From positions 1 to 44,538 of IMG/VR virus record IMGVR_UViG_3300042474_000446: a stretch of DNA of 44,538 bases. One strand, 5' to 3'. This DNA comes from a virus. The notes beneath the pieces are model-generated. The model worked only from the letters and a program-made list of their open reading frames with translations. It made no database searches and was not told the DNA's origin. This document shows positions 36,301 through 43,135 of this stretch, one piece after another (the first letter of the stretch is position 1; each line of letters begins with the position of its first letter). The position numbers and the translations under genes were made by a program.

Positions 36301-36940
36301 ACCCCAAGGCCTCTAATGAATGCTTAAATGGATTGCCATCAATAAGGCGCACAGCATCAAGCATCATTTGAACAAGTTCCCGTGTTTCTTGTTGAGCATC
36401 TGGTTTCAGTCGCAGGTTGAACAGATGGATGAATGAGAGCAGTGATCCAGTCCAGATGAACTTTGTCATCAAGCACAATGGCAAGTGACAGCGAGCTTGC
36501 TCCTTTGAGACACCAAGCTCAACCATGTCTTGATATAGCTTCTTGCTTTCATTAATAACTGCATTAACACGGGAAACAATAAGGTCATTAAGTTCCTCAT
36601 GAAGATGTCCATCACTTCCCTGCTTTGAGTCTTTTGATTGAAGGCGATATTGCGTTGGAGCCTCATATTCGTCATGAAAGTCCACATACCTGCCACTAAT
36701 GCTGTTTGCAGACATCCCAACTTGATGTTTGAATAGCTGGCGCTCAACGTAGATTGGGCATTCAATTCTAAACTGTAGCTGTGGGTGACGAAGTGGTGAT
36801 GTGTGCTTATGATCAATCAAGAACTTAATCAGCCTAGTGTCTTTATCTCCAAACTCTTTTGACTCTTTATCGTAACTGACGCGAGCCGCATTGACGATCA
36901 TGAGATCGTCTCCAAAGTGATTTAATAGTTCTACATTCAT
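36290..36940 (-). CDS. thyX: Flavin-dependent thymidylate synthase ThyX
   Basis: 216 residues from ATG 36940; an in-frame ATG at 37015 would add 25 residues (MRNIRLITPSQTRRKIRYHN...). I prefer 36940 because MNVELLNHFGDDLMIVNAARVSY matches the usual family N-terminus. ThyX makes dTMP from dUMP with FAD, NADPH and methylene-tetrahydrofolate. The signature appears as F-K71-H-Q-V-G-M-S-A-N-S-I-S-G-R-Y, a variant of RHRx7S: Lys and Gln replace the two Arg, and one residue is added. The C-terminal half has KEQARCHLPLCLMTKFIWTG, the conserved substrate-binding helix. ThyX helps keep the phage supplied with thymine nucleotides. It is the first gene of an overlapping unit. Confidence 0.9.
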   Translation of the reverse strand: MNVELLNHFGDDLMIVNAARVSYDKESKEFGDKDTRLIKFLIDHKHTSPLRHPQLQFRIECPIYVERQLFKHQVGMSANSISGRYVDFHDEYEAPTQYRLQSKDSKQGSDGHLHEELNDLIVSRVNAVINESKKLYQDMVELGVSKEQARCHLPLCLMTKFIWTGSLLSFIHLFNLRLKPDAQQETRELVQMMLDAVRLIDGNPFKHSLEALGYGG

Positions 36941-37269
36941 CGGATGGGTGTGGTTGTTGTGGTATCTGATTTTTCTACGTGTCTGCGAAGGCGTAATCAG
37001 ACGGATATTTCTCATTCTTTAGACATGACCGAGGTGCTTACACAGGTATTACCACAATCGCACCCACTGTTCAGGTCGCTCACACGCATCATGTTCGTCG
37101 TAGTTTCAGACGATACTCGATGCATACGATCAAACGATGTGCCCTCAATGCAATGAGCGCGAGTGTAGGGACATACTAAGCGGTATGTCAGCGCTTTACA
37201 TAGTCAGTAACCAAATACCTACCAAGTAATACTGTCATCGACCAATAACAGTATCTGACTAAATAAAAT
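36941..37269 (-). other. Non-coding, foldable spacer between tRNA and ThyX
   Basis: 329 bp with no convincing gene. It holds GACATAC-TAAGCG-GTATGTC (37170-37189, a perfect 7-bp hairpin), and a composite fold: TAGTCAG (37201-37207) pairs with CTGACTA (37255-37261), while ATACTGT (37229-37235) pairs with ACAGTAT (37248-37254) directly beside it. A CTCA-ATGCAA-TGAG hairpin and several ATCGT/CGAT repeats lie around 37100-37160. No second tRNA was found. It may be a ThyX leader, a small RNA or tRNA-processing region. The part from 36941 to 37015 could be coding if ThyX uses the upstream ATG. Confidence 0.5.
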
Positions 37270-37345
37270 TGGTTGCGGGAGTCGGATTTGAACCGACGAT
37301 CTCAGGCTTATGAAACCCGCGACTTAACCTCTTGTCCATCCCGCA
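37270..37345 (-). tRNA. tRNA with CAT anticodon (Met type), CCA encoded
   Basis: Minus-strand cloverleaf of 76 nt. The acceptor stem TGCGGGA/TCCCGCA is perfect, followed by discriminator A and an encoded CCA. The D arm is GAC/GTC; the anticodon stem CGGGT/GCCTG (two wobbles) has loop TTCATAA, anticodon CAT. The T arm is GTCGG-TTCAAAT-CCGAC. The 3' half (GATCGTCGGTTCAAATCCG) is the same as in bacterial initiator tRNA-fMet, but base 1 pairs with 72 (T-A) and the three-GC anticodon stem of initiators is missing. It is probably an elongator or modified initiator-like tRNA-Met; tRNA-Ile2(CAT) cannot be excluded. It lies 5 bp after the DUF3310 gene. Confidence 0.93.
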
Positions 37346-37350
37346 TTAAA

Positions 37351-37788
37351 TTATTTACGAGCCTTTAACCTGCGCTCGATTTCACGATTAACATACCAAA
37401 CTGCTTTACGCAAGTCTTCTATGTCATTTTCTTTATCGTCTGCTCTCCAAATGTATTTGATTGCGTTTCCAAGACAGAAGTTTAGATGCTCCGCCACTTG
37501 AATGCATTCAATACCAGATGGATGAGATTTGTAATGACTAGGGTGATTAACCTTATCTTCAACCTTAAGATAGCTTACACACTTTCTGTATTCATCTAGC
37601 CAGAAACCACTCCCCTCAGGAGTTTTGATCCAAATAAAACCGTAATATATTGCATCCTTCAGAGAATTAACTTCTTCGTTTACAAATCTAGCAGCTGGAT
37701 ATAATTTGCAATTAGCAATAGCCAAGTCCCTTATTTTTTCATCAGGGATTTCTTTCAACCATTCAATTATCGACTTTTCTTTTTGCAT
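37351..37788 (-). CDS. DUF3310-domain protein
   Basis: 145 residues from ATG 37788; a TTG at 37833 would add 15 residues, but that region overlaps the preceding gene and the 14-bp element, so I prefer the ATG. Residues about 80-140 match DUF3310: VNHPSHYKSHPSGIECIQVA, NAIKYIWRADDKEND and DLRKAVWYVNREIE. DUF3310 occurs in many phage proteins, including T7 gp1.7, a nucleotide kinase-like protein, so a role in nucleotide metabolism is plausible. The N-terminal 75 residues are not recognised. The gene follows the helicase and a small basic ORF and is followed by the tRNA. Confidence 0.72.
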   Translation of the reverse strand: MQKEKSIIEWLKEIPDEKIRDLAIANCKLYPAARFVNEEVNSLKDAIYYGFIWIKTPEGSGFWLDEYRKCVSYLKVEDKVNHPSHYKSHPSGIECIQVAEHLNFCLGNAIKYIWRADDKENDIEDLRKAVWYVNREIERRLKARK

Positions 37789-37949
37789 AGCTCTGCTGTT
37801 TCGGGTCTTGTTCCTGGGTTTTCTTTTAGCCAACTAAAGAGTTCCTTGTGGTTTCTTTGTGGTGATTGCATTAGTCTTTGGATGCGCATTGGTGGGCCAT
37901 CCATAGGATAGCGTTTCTTTCCTTTTTCTCTTTGGTATATTGTTTTCAT
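37767..37949 (-). CDS. Small basic protein downstream of primase-helicase
   Basis: 60 residues from ATG 37949, which lies 1 base beyond the helicase stop; an upstream ATG at 38033 would overlap the helicase by 83 bp and is unlikely. The protein is rich in Lys, Arg and Pro (YQREKGKKRYPMDGPPMRIQ) and ends ETAELCKKKSR. No family is recognised. It contains copy 7 of the 14-bp element, read in frame as F-S-W-L-K, and overlaps the DUF3310 start by 22 bp. Confidence 0.5.
   Translation of the reverse strand: MKTIYQREKGKKRYPMDGPPMRIQRLMQSPQRNHKELFSWLKENPGTRPETAELCKKKSR
37825..37838 (-). repeat. 14-bp dispersed element, copy 7
   Basis: Reads TTTAGTTGGCTAAA on the minus strand, inside the small basic gene in the stop-free phase (F-S-W-L-K). 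It ends 36 nt before ATG 37788 of the DUF3310 gene, so again lies shortly upstream of a start codon in the TTGG orientation. Confidence 0.8.
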
Positions 37950-37950
37950 A

Positions 37951-39783
37951 TTAAAGCCATGGTTTTTGGGTTGGAGAATACATTGGTCGAACAGGACCGG
38001 GACTTGGGAGGAAGCGTTTGGTAGATTTGTCAAACCACGTATTGGTCATTGGAATCTCACCAGTAGCACGTTGCTTACGGCAGATTAGCTTACCACATGG
38101 AGTTGATTCCCAGAACTCTTGCATTGCGTCATCGGGATAGTCATTAGCCTTCATCTCTGCAAGACGCTCATGCTTGGATACGTCACGCCATACAGTAATG
38201 ATGTTGTCTGGCATGTTACCCCACTCACTAGCACCTTGAATCTCGGCGATAGCTGGTGGACTACTGACACCTTCACCACTCTTACGTGGATGCGCCACAA
38301 CATGAACATGAACAGGATAGTTGGATGCAAAGACACGGATAGCGTCAATAGCTTGTGCTTGAGCGGTATTGTCTCCGCGATCAACATCCATCGTCATTAC
38401 GTTATCAATGACAAAATTAGTTACCCCATACCGTTTATGGGCATGGATGAACATGTTAATGAGTTTGAGAGGGTTTGCTTTCTCTCTGCTTTTGTAGATA
38501 AAGCAATGTTCACTGAGATACTTGAATGCTTTTTCAAAGTCATCATCAGCTACAATATCTGAATTGCCAGTCATGTTCATCAAGATGGAACCAAACGTGC
38601 GCTCAGGTGGCTGCTCAAAAGAAGCAACAACACTCATAACCCCACGCGCAGCTAAGTTAGCTACTTGATTCTGAACTGCTTGGGACTTACCCTGCGATGT
38701 GTAACCAAACCACAGAGTAATCTCATTCTTACGGAAAGTAAGGTCAAAGCCAGGAATAAAGAACGGATCACCATCAAGAAGATAGTCACCACGAATGAAG
38801 TCCATAACCTCACCCTTCATCTCTATGGCATCTACAATCTCATCAAGTTGACCTTTGGCAGTTGACTCAATAAGATTGATGATCTCTCCACCACGGCCAG
38901 CCTTGAGCATGTCATTGGCATCCTTGAGAGGAAGATTGACGATGATGCATTTATCAATACCTAGACGCGCTGCAACATCGACAGCGCATTTCTTGCCAGC
39001 TGCATCATTATCCATAATAAGAACAATGGTGTCGAAGTAAGAAAGGTATTCATAATCCTCCTTAATCCAATTCATATTGGAAACACCAGAAGGAATAGAA
39101 ACAGCGGGAAGCCCTAGCTCAAACATGGCTAAGGCATCCCACTGCCCTTCTACAATAATGAGACGATCACTATTTGTAGAAGGATCACAAACATCTTTGC
39201 CAAACAAGTTGTGGACTGGATTGGGACTACACCACATCGTTTTATCGTTGTTCGGCATCCAATGTTTGTTAAGACTAAGGCGTGATTCACAGTCGTAATG
39301 CGGAAAGATAAGCTCTCCGCGAGCACCTGTGCCAACGCTGTATGCATCAAGTGTGCGCTTACTAATCTTGCGTTCAGCAGCATACTTGATGCAATCCTCG
39401 CTAAGAGGTTTGATAGCTTCAGCCAACTCTTTGTAATTTGTTGACTTGTTTGCTCCAGAAAAATTCTGAATAGGAGCAATGTTGAGGAAATTACCAAGCC
39501 ATGCAATGCTTGCGGGAATGGAAATACCTTTGACTAAATGAACTAACTTCCATGCACTACCCTTGATTGCAGGGTTGGCATGGTCATAAAACTGACCAAT
39601 GTTATACGACTTAGTTGAAATACTAAGACTATCTCCAGGATTTCCGTCAATGTTGCCAACACGGTAGCATCCTGTTTGTTTCTTTGCGGCAGGGAACAAG
39701 GTTAAAACGAACTCGTCAATGCGATGTTCTAGCTTTGCTTTGATTTCTTGTAAGTCGTATATCGTTTTGGTTTCAGTTATCAT
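37951..39783 (-). CDS. DNA primase-helicase (T7 gp4/Twinkle-like, TOPRIM plus RecA-type helicase)
   Basis: 610 residues. The TOPRIM part has VEGQWDA (E about residue 212) and IMDNDAAG (D258-x-D260), then PLKDANDML. The helicase part has Walker A GYTSQGKS (about 360-367), a FEQPPER stretch, Walker B FVIDN (about 457-461) and a VHVVAHPRK motif (about 494-502). This is the bifunctional hexameric replicative enzyme that unwinds DNA and may prime lagging strands. No Cys4/Cys-His zinc finger is seen at the N-terminus (a single C39 near TGCYRVG), so priming may be reduced or different, as in Twinkle. It overlaps the upstream gene by 11 bp. Confidence 0.9.
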   Translation of the reverse strand: MITETKTIYDLQEIKAKLEHRIDEFVLTLFPAAKKQTGCYRVGNIDGNPGDSLSISTKSYNIGQFYDHANPAIKGSAWKLVHLVKGISIPASIAWLGNFLNIAPIQNFSGANKSTNYKELAEAIKPLSEDCIKYAAERKISKRTLDAYSVGTGARGELIFPHYDCESRLSLNKHWMPNNDKTMWCSPNPVHNLFGKDVCDPSTNSDRLIIVEGQWDALAMFELGLPAVSIPSGVSNMNWIKEDYEYLSYFDTIVLIMDNDAAGKKCAVDVAARLGIDKCIIVNLPLKDANDMLKAGRGGEIINLIESTAKGQLDEIVDAIEMKGEVMDFIRGDYLLDGDPFFIPGFDLTFRKNEITLWFGYTSQGKSQAVQNQVANLAARGVMSVVASFEQPPERTFGSILMNMTGNSDIVADDDFEKAFKYLSEHCFIYKSREKANPLKLINMFIHAHKRYGVTNFVIDNVMTMDVDRGDNTAQAQAIDAIRVFASNYPVHVHVVAHPRKSGEGVSSPPAIAEIQGASEWGNMPDNIITVWRDVSKHERLAEMKANDYPDDAMQEFWESTPCGKLICRKQRATGEIPMTNTWFDKSTKRFLPSPGPVRPMYSPTQKPWL

Positions 39784-40207
39784 TAAATTGTCTTTGATTA
39801 ATTTGCTCTATTGATTCTACTACAGGATCAAATCCGATTGTTGCCGCCATCGAGCCAATCAACGAAGTAATAAAATTCAATCCTATTGCATCAGCCATAG
39901 GAACTAACTTCATTACTTGAATCATATTTTTCTCCATGATAGCAACGCTTTCGGCGTCTGGTAGGCTTTTGAATTGGTTAATGTATTCAGCAATTTCTTC
40001 TGATTCATTTTCCAATGTTTCTCTAATTTGTCTTTGGAGGTATGTTGTCAACGCTCCAACCTCAATTAGAATACTGTTTAGTCCTTTACCTTCAATTTCT
40101 GCTCCTTCCCGTCGATCTTGATCACATTGGTTTTCAGATTGATTACAATTGCCGCTGTCGGCTCCGTCATACTTTTGGTTCTCTTCCATAGATTGTTTTC
40201 GTCGCAA
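39773..40207 (-). CDS. Hypothetical protein overlapping its upstream neighbour
   Basis: 144 residues from ATG 40207; an ATG at 40189 is also possible. The first 40 residues (SMEENQKYDGADSGNCNQSE) are polar and low-complexity and lie entirely within the 3' end of the 331-residue gene in another frame. The part that looks like real protein starts around LNSILIEVGALTTYLQRQIR, so the true start may be a near-cognate or TTG codon nearby. The rest is helical with an Ala/Gly-rich hydrophobic segment (ADAIGLNFITSLIGSMAATI). No family is recognised. It is adjacent to the helicase, so a replication accessory role is possible. Confidence 0.5.
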   Translation of the reverse strand: MRRKQSMEENQKYDGADSGNCNQSENQCDQDRREGAEIEGKGLNSILIEVGALTTYLQRQIRETLENESEEIAEYINQFKSLPDAESVAIMEKNMIQVMKLVPMADAIGLNFITSLIGSMAATIGFDPVVESIEQINQRQFNDN

Positions 40208-41073
40208 GTTACATAATCTACTGAAGCGTCCTTACAGGCTGCAATCAAATCGTCTACTTGGTCTTTAGATGTTAGGTCAACAATTACTGAGTTGCCTAGT
40301 TTTTTGCAGATACTTGCAAGGCTTCTTACGTTTTTAGCTGACAATCCAATTTCTTCAGCTTTTTTAAGGATAAGATCTTTATCTGCTTTCTCAATTTTTG
40401 AGTAAAATGCTTCTTTGTGGTGACTGAATGACAAGTTGAACTTACGTCCATTGTATTCTTTGAACACGCTGACAGCCGTAACAATGGTGTTGTAGGCCTT
40501 GTCAGACACTTCAATCACTTGGCTTACGTCAAACTGATTACCAAAGTGGTTTTCAAGTTCTGAGGTAATGCTACCAAGCAACCAAGTCGAGTAGTCATCA
40601 ATCTTTTCTGTAACGTCACGCGCTACAAAGATACGATCAATAACCTTGTATGCTTGCTCCAACGATGGAGGATTGTCCATTCGCAGAGTTGCTTGACCAC
40701 CTTCTCGGATAACAAAGTGTTCTGAGATAGGATCAGTTACAATCTGCATCAAAGCAGCAATGTCCTGCTCTTTATCGTCAATTTGCTCAGGATCGCTCAG
40801 GACGGCAGCCACATCAACTTTGGATACTACTTCCAGATTGGCAAATGCCTCTGCTTCTAGGCCATCTGTGACCTCTCTGGAGAGCATTGAGATGAATCCA
40901 TTCACCCTGTTCTTCACTACGCCACTATAAGCATTACTGTTTATTTCTTTTCCGCTTCTGTATTGAGCCAGAAGCTCCGCAACAACGTCATAAGGAATTG
41001 CGTATTCTTCACTTACTGCACCAATCTCATCATCTTCTAATGGGATTCCGTCAAGGTATACTGTGTTTGTCAT
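40078..41073 (-). CDS. Protein with ParB/regulator-like HTH segment
   Basis: 331 residues. Residues about 218-255 read RKFNLSFSHHKEAFYSKIEK then DLILKKAEEIGLSAKNVRSL. This is close to the LSxSHHxxV...WLxxAeexgWSvrxLR pattern found in ParB/KorB-like and plasmid/phage regulator proteins, a helix-turn-helix region. The N-terminal 200 residues are mostly helical and acidic, and the C-terminal 70 residues are a beta/alpha part (SVIVDLTSKDQVDDLIAACK). It may bind DNA and act in regulation or replication. No ParB nuclease/CTPase box (GxRR) is seen. It lies 3 bp from the 83-residue gene upstream. Confidence 0.55.
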   Translation of the reverse strand: MTNTVYLDGIPLEDDEIGAVSEEYAIPYDVVAELLAQYRSGKEINSNAYSGVVKNRVNGFISMLSREVTDGLEAEAFANLEVVSKVDVAAVLSDPEQIDDKEQDIAALMQIVTDPISEHFVIREGGQATLRMDNPPSLEQAYKVIDRIFVARDVTEKIDDYSTWLLGSITSELENHFGNQFDVSQVIEVSDKAYNTIVTAVSVFKEYNGRKFNLSFSHHKEAFYSKIEKADKDLILKKAEEIGLSAKNVRSLASICKKLGNSVIVDLTSKDQVDDLIAACKDASVDYVTCDENNLWKRTKSMTEPTAAIVINLKTNVIKIDGKEQKLKVKD

Positions 41074-41076
41074 AAA

Positions 41077-41328
41077 TTATTCTTCTTCACTAAATGTCTC
41101 TAGTCCGATTCCTTTTTTTCCAGCCTCTCTAAGCAGCAGGTCGTAAGCGTTCGGTGGGTCAGGTTTATCCATGCTGAATCTGGCTGCAAGTTTTAATTTT
41201 GTCAAAATTTGACATTCATTTCTGTTCACTGTTTCCCACCTGCCTGTTTCTTTTATGAAGTGGATTTGAAGAAACATGTTCGCCATCTTGTCCCAACTAC
41301 TAATCAGGGCTGTTTTGACTGTATTCAT
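41077..41328 (-). CDS. Small hypothetical protein
   Basis: 83 residues, helical, with W/K/R-rich N-terminal half (MNTVKTALISSWDKMANMFL) and a C-terminal KPDPPNAYDLLLREAGKKG. No family is recognised. It overlaps the upstream 88-residue gene by 29 bp and lies 3 bp before the 331-residue gene, so it is part of a tight run of small minus-strand genes. Confidence 0.5.
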   Translation of the reverse strand: MNTVKTALISSWDKMANMFLQIHFIKETGRWETVNRNECQILTKLKLAARFSMDKPDPPNAYDLLLREAGKKGIGLETFSEEE

Positions 41329-41566
41329 TTTGCATTTTCTCTAAAACTTTTCGTGCAATTGATGCCATCTCAAAAATAACTGAAGCGTCATCTTGAAATA
41401 GCAAGTTTCTTTTAATTTGCCATGGATCTGCAATTACTTTCAATACCTCAACCATGTCTGGCAAATACATTGCTGCAACAACATCTGCTCTGCTTTGTTC
41501 GATGCCTTCAACGATTTCCAAATCCCATGGCCCTGGAGTGATGTCTTTTAAGATTGATCTACTCAT
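41300..41566 (-). CDS. Small hypothetical protein
   Basis: 88 residues beginning MSRSILKDITPGPWDLEIVE, with a DMVEVLKVIADPWQIKR helix and an EMASIARKVLEKM C-terminal helix. The TPGPW-x(n)-L-x(4)-A layout resembles short phage proteins of unknown function that contain 'ITPGPW' near the start. It overlaps the upstream gene by ATGA and the downstream gene by 29 bp. Confidence 0.55.
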   Translation of the reverse strand: MSRSILKDITPGPWDLEIVEGIEQSRADVVAAMYLPDMVEVLKVIADPWQIKRNLLFQDDASVIFEMASIARKVLEKMQNEYSQNSPD

Positions 41567-41859
41567 AATTCTTTTAAGATTCTGACTGGCAGGTTAATTT
41601 CTTGTGAATACTTATCAATGACAGCTTTGTTTTGAGAAACCATCACCAGATTGTCATTGTCGTAAATAGCATAAATGACCTTTTTCTGTGGCGCTATTTT
41701 GTATTCATAACGACCCCAATTCCATTCTGGACACAAGTCTAATTCAAATTCTTCATCATCGCAAAGGAATGGTCTTGAAAGCACTTCTCCGCCATTAGAG
41801 TAATGAAGCATGACCTTCATCATTTCTTGAATTCTATTTAATTCTAATTCATTAATCAT
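41563..41859 (-). CDS. Small hypothetical protein
   Basis: 98 residues. The N-terminal helix (MINELELNRIQEMMKVMLHY) is followed by a beta-rich acidic part (DDEEFELDLCPEWNWGRYEY) and a VIYAIYDNDNLVMVSQNKAV segment. No family is recognised. The start at ATG 41859 overlaps the end of a 41-codon ORF (41852-41977) by 8 bp and has the A-rich leader AAAAAACAAA. Confidence 0.55.
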   Translation of the reverse strand: MINELELNRIQEMMKVMLHYSNGGEVLSRPFLCDDEEFELDLCPEWNWGRYEYKIAPQKKVIYAIYDNDNLVMVSQNKAVIDKYSQEINLPVRILKEL

Positions 41860-41977
41860 TTTGTTTTTTTGTTAATTTAATTTTAAGTAATTGAAGGCGT
41901 AGCTTCCATTGATTGTTTTTATGGATTGGCTTGATTGCCAAGTATTTTCCATTAGTAAAAATAAACCACAATTGCAT
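41852..41977 (-). CDS. Possible very small basic protein (41 residues)
   Basis: ATG 41977 to TAA 41852-41854. The protein starts MQLWFIFTNGKYLAIKPIHK and ends KLTKKQND, with three Lys-rich stretches. Its last 8 bp overlap the ATG at 41859, the same junction style as neighbouring genes, and no other coding frame fills this spacer. It could be the first gene of the run. There is no independent support such as homology, so confidence is moderate. Confidence 0.42.
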   Translation of the reverse strand: MQLWFIFTNGKYLAIKPIHKNNQWKLRLQLLKIKLTKKQND

Positions 41978-42088
41978 ATTCTTTAGATTAAATGCCTCGC
42001 CAAGATAGGTTTTGCCTGTCCATCAATTTGTATATGATGCTATTCTGACGAGGCTATTCCTAATTCATCACTCGATGAAAGGAAAGTT

Positions 42089-42102
42089 TTTAGTTGGCTA
42101 AA
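42089..42102 (-). repeat. 14-bp dispersed element, copy 8
   Basis: On the minus strand TTTAGCCAACTAAA spans the last codons of the DUF932 gene, and the element itself supplies its TAA stop (TTA GCC AAC TAA, 42098-42090). It is the only copy that uses a stop-containing phase, at the end of a gene. Confidence 0.8.
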
Positions 42103-43094
42103 GCAACTGCTGACTCAAGGAGCTTGTTGCCACGTTTGACATTGGTGTCCCAATCAATTTCAAAGCGTTGAGCCGCAATGGTTTTTGTTAATGCCGAAGC
42201 ACCCCAGTTGCTGCTGTAGTTTTGAGCACCAGCTTCTTTACGATTGGATGACTCATGAGTTTCGAATTCTGTCAATGCTTGGAATGCATCAAGACGTGTG
42301 CGACCTTCGTTACCACGACCAGACTCAAACAGCTCACCAATACGCGCAGCTTTCTGAACAAGAGCGTTTGTTCCCTTCTCCATGTTGCGACCCTGAACAC
42401 CAGCTGCCCATGCCTTAGCTTCATCTCTGGAGCATTCTTTCTCATGTGCGCGTTCAAGCATAGACTGGAACAAGTTGGACGTTCCAGCAAAGCCATCAAT
42501 AGCATCAATGAGACGCGCTACATTGACCTCAAGCATTTGCGTGTGCTTGGCTTTGCCAATCTCCTTGCCTGATGTCATAGATGCCATGAAGGTATTATTG
42601 CACACTGTGCAGAAGTTAAGGTATCTAGCAGTGAGTGCGGTAGTCTTGTCAAAAGAATCCAATACAGTAATGAAATCCTCAAACTTGCGACCAGCAACCT
42701 CAAATCCCTCAGTAACCTTAAGCGAAGCAAATAGCTTGCGACGATTATCAACTGTGCCAGCAGACACAATCTGGTAAGGTGTTTGCCCCATACCCTTTTT
42801 GATAACCTCCCAGAACATTTTAATAGAGGATGGTTGATAGCTGGAGGCGTATGGATCGCCAATTGGAAGCCAGTCATCATTAGCGAGCAGAATCTTGAAC
42901 TCTGGATCTTCTACGTAAACATCGCGTGTTACACCAAAGTAATCTTGCTCTTGTTTTTTGTAGTAGATAGGAGACTCAACAACCTCGAAAGGCATAGAGT
43001 TGTCTTGCTTAACCTCGTCAACAATAGTTGTCAGGTTGTGCCATGCTTGGTTAAGTCCAGCTTGGATGTCGCGTTCTTTGATTAGGTGTGCCAT
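42090..43094 (-). CDS. DUF932 family protein
   Basis: 334 residues. AWHNLTTIVDEVKQDNSMPFEVV near the N-terminus, then YFGVTRDVYVEDP, FWEVIKKGMGQ and the C-terminal NRKEAGAQNYSSNWGASALTK match the phage/plasmid DUF932 family (TIGR03299-type). The family has been linked to DNA metabolism by genome context, but its biochemical role is not established. The start at ATG 43094 has an A-rich leader (ACAAACAAAAT) with no Shine-Dalgarno. Its upstream spacer is only 41 bp and is shared with the divergent 43136 gene. The last codons and stop are formed by copy 8 of the 14-bp element. Confidence 0.75.
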   Translation of the reverse strand: MAHLIKERDIQAGLNQAWHNLTTIVDEVKQDNSMPFEVVESPIYYKKQEQDYFGVTRDVYVEDPEFKILLANDDWLPIGDPYASSYQPSSIKMFWEVIKKGMGQTPYQIVSAGTVDNRRKLFASLKVTEGFEVAGRKFEDFITVLDSFDKTTALTARYLNFCTVCNNTFMASMTSGKEIGKAKHTQMLEVNVARLIDAIDGFAGTSNLFQSMLERAHEKECSRDEAKAWAAGVQGRNMEKGTNALVQKAARIGELFESGRGNEGRTRLDAFQALTEFETHESSNRKEAGAQNYSSNWGASALTKTIAAQRFEIDWDTNVKRGNKLLESAVALAN

Positions 43095-43135
43095 ATTTTG
43101 TTTGTATTTTGTATTGTTTGTTGTAGTTGTTGGCT

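Noticed and set aside
36944-37156. Plus-strand 70-codon frame opposite ThyX and its leader
   Set aside because: Runs against the minus-strand unit, lies in a foldable spacer, and its protein has no coherent pattern.
37767-38033. 88-residue version of the small basic gene
   Set aside because: The first 28 codons lie inside the helicase gene; ATG 37949 lies 1 base after the helicase stop and is a better start.
42185-42777. Several plus-strand frames opposite the DUF932 gene
   Set aside because: They mirror the minus-strand coding sequence, give Cys/Ser-rich incoherent proteins and overlap one another.
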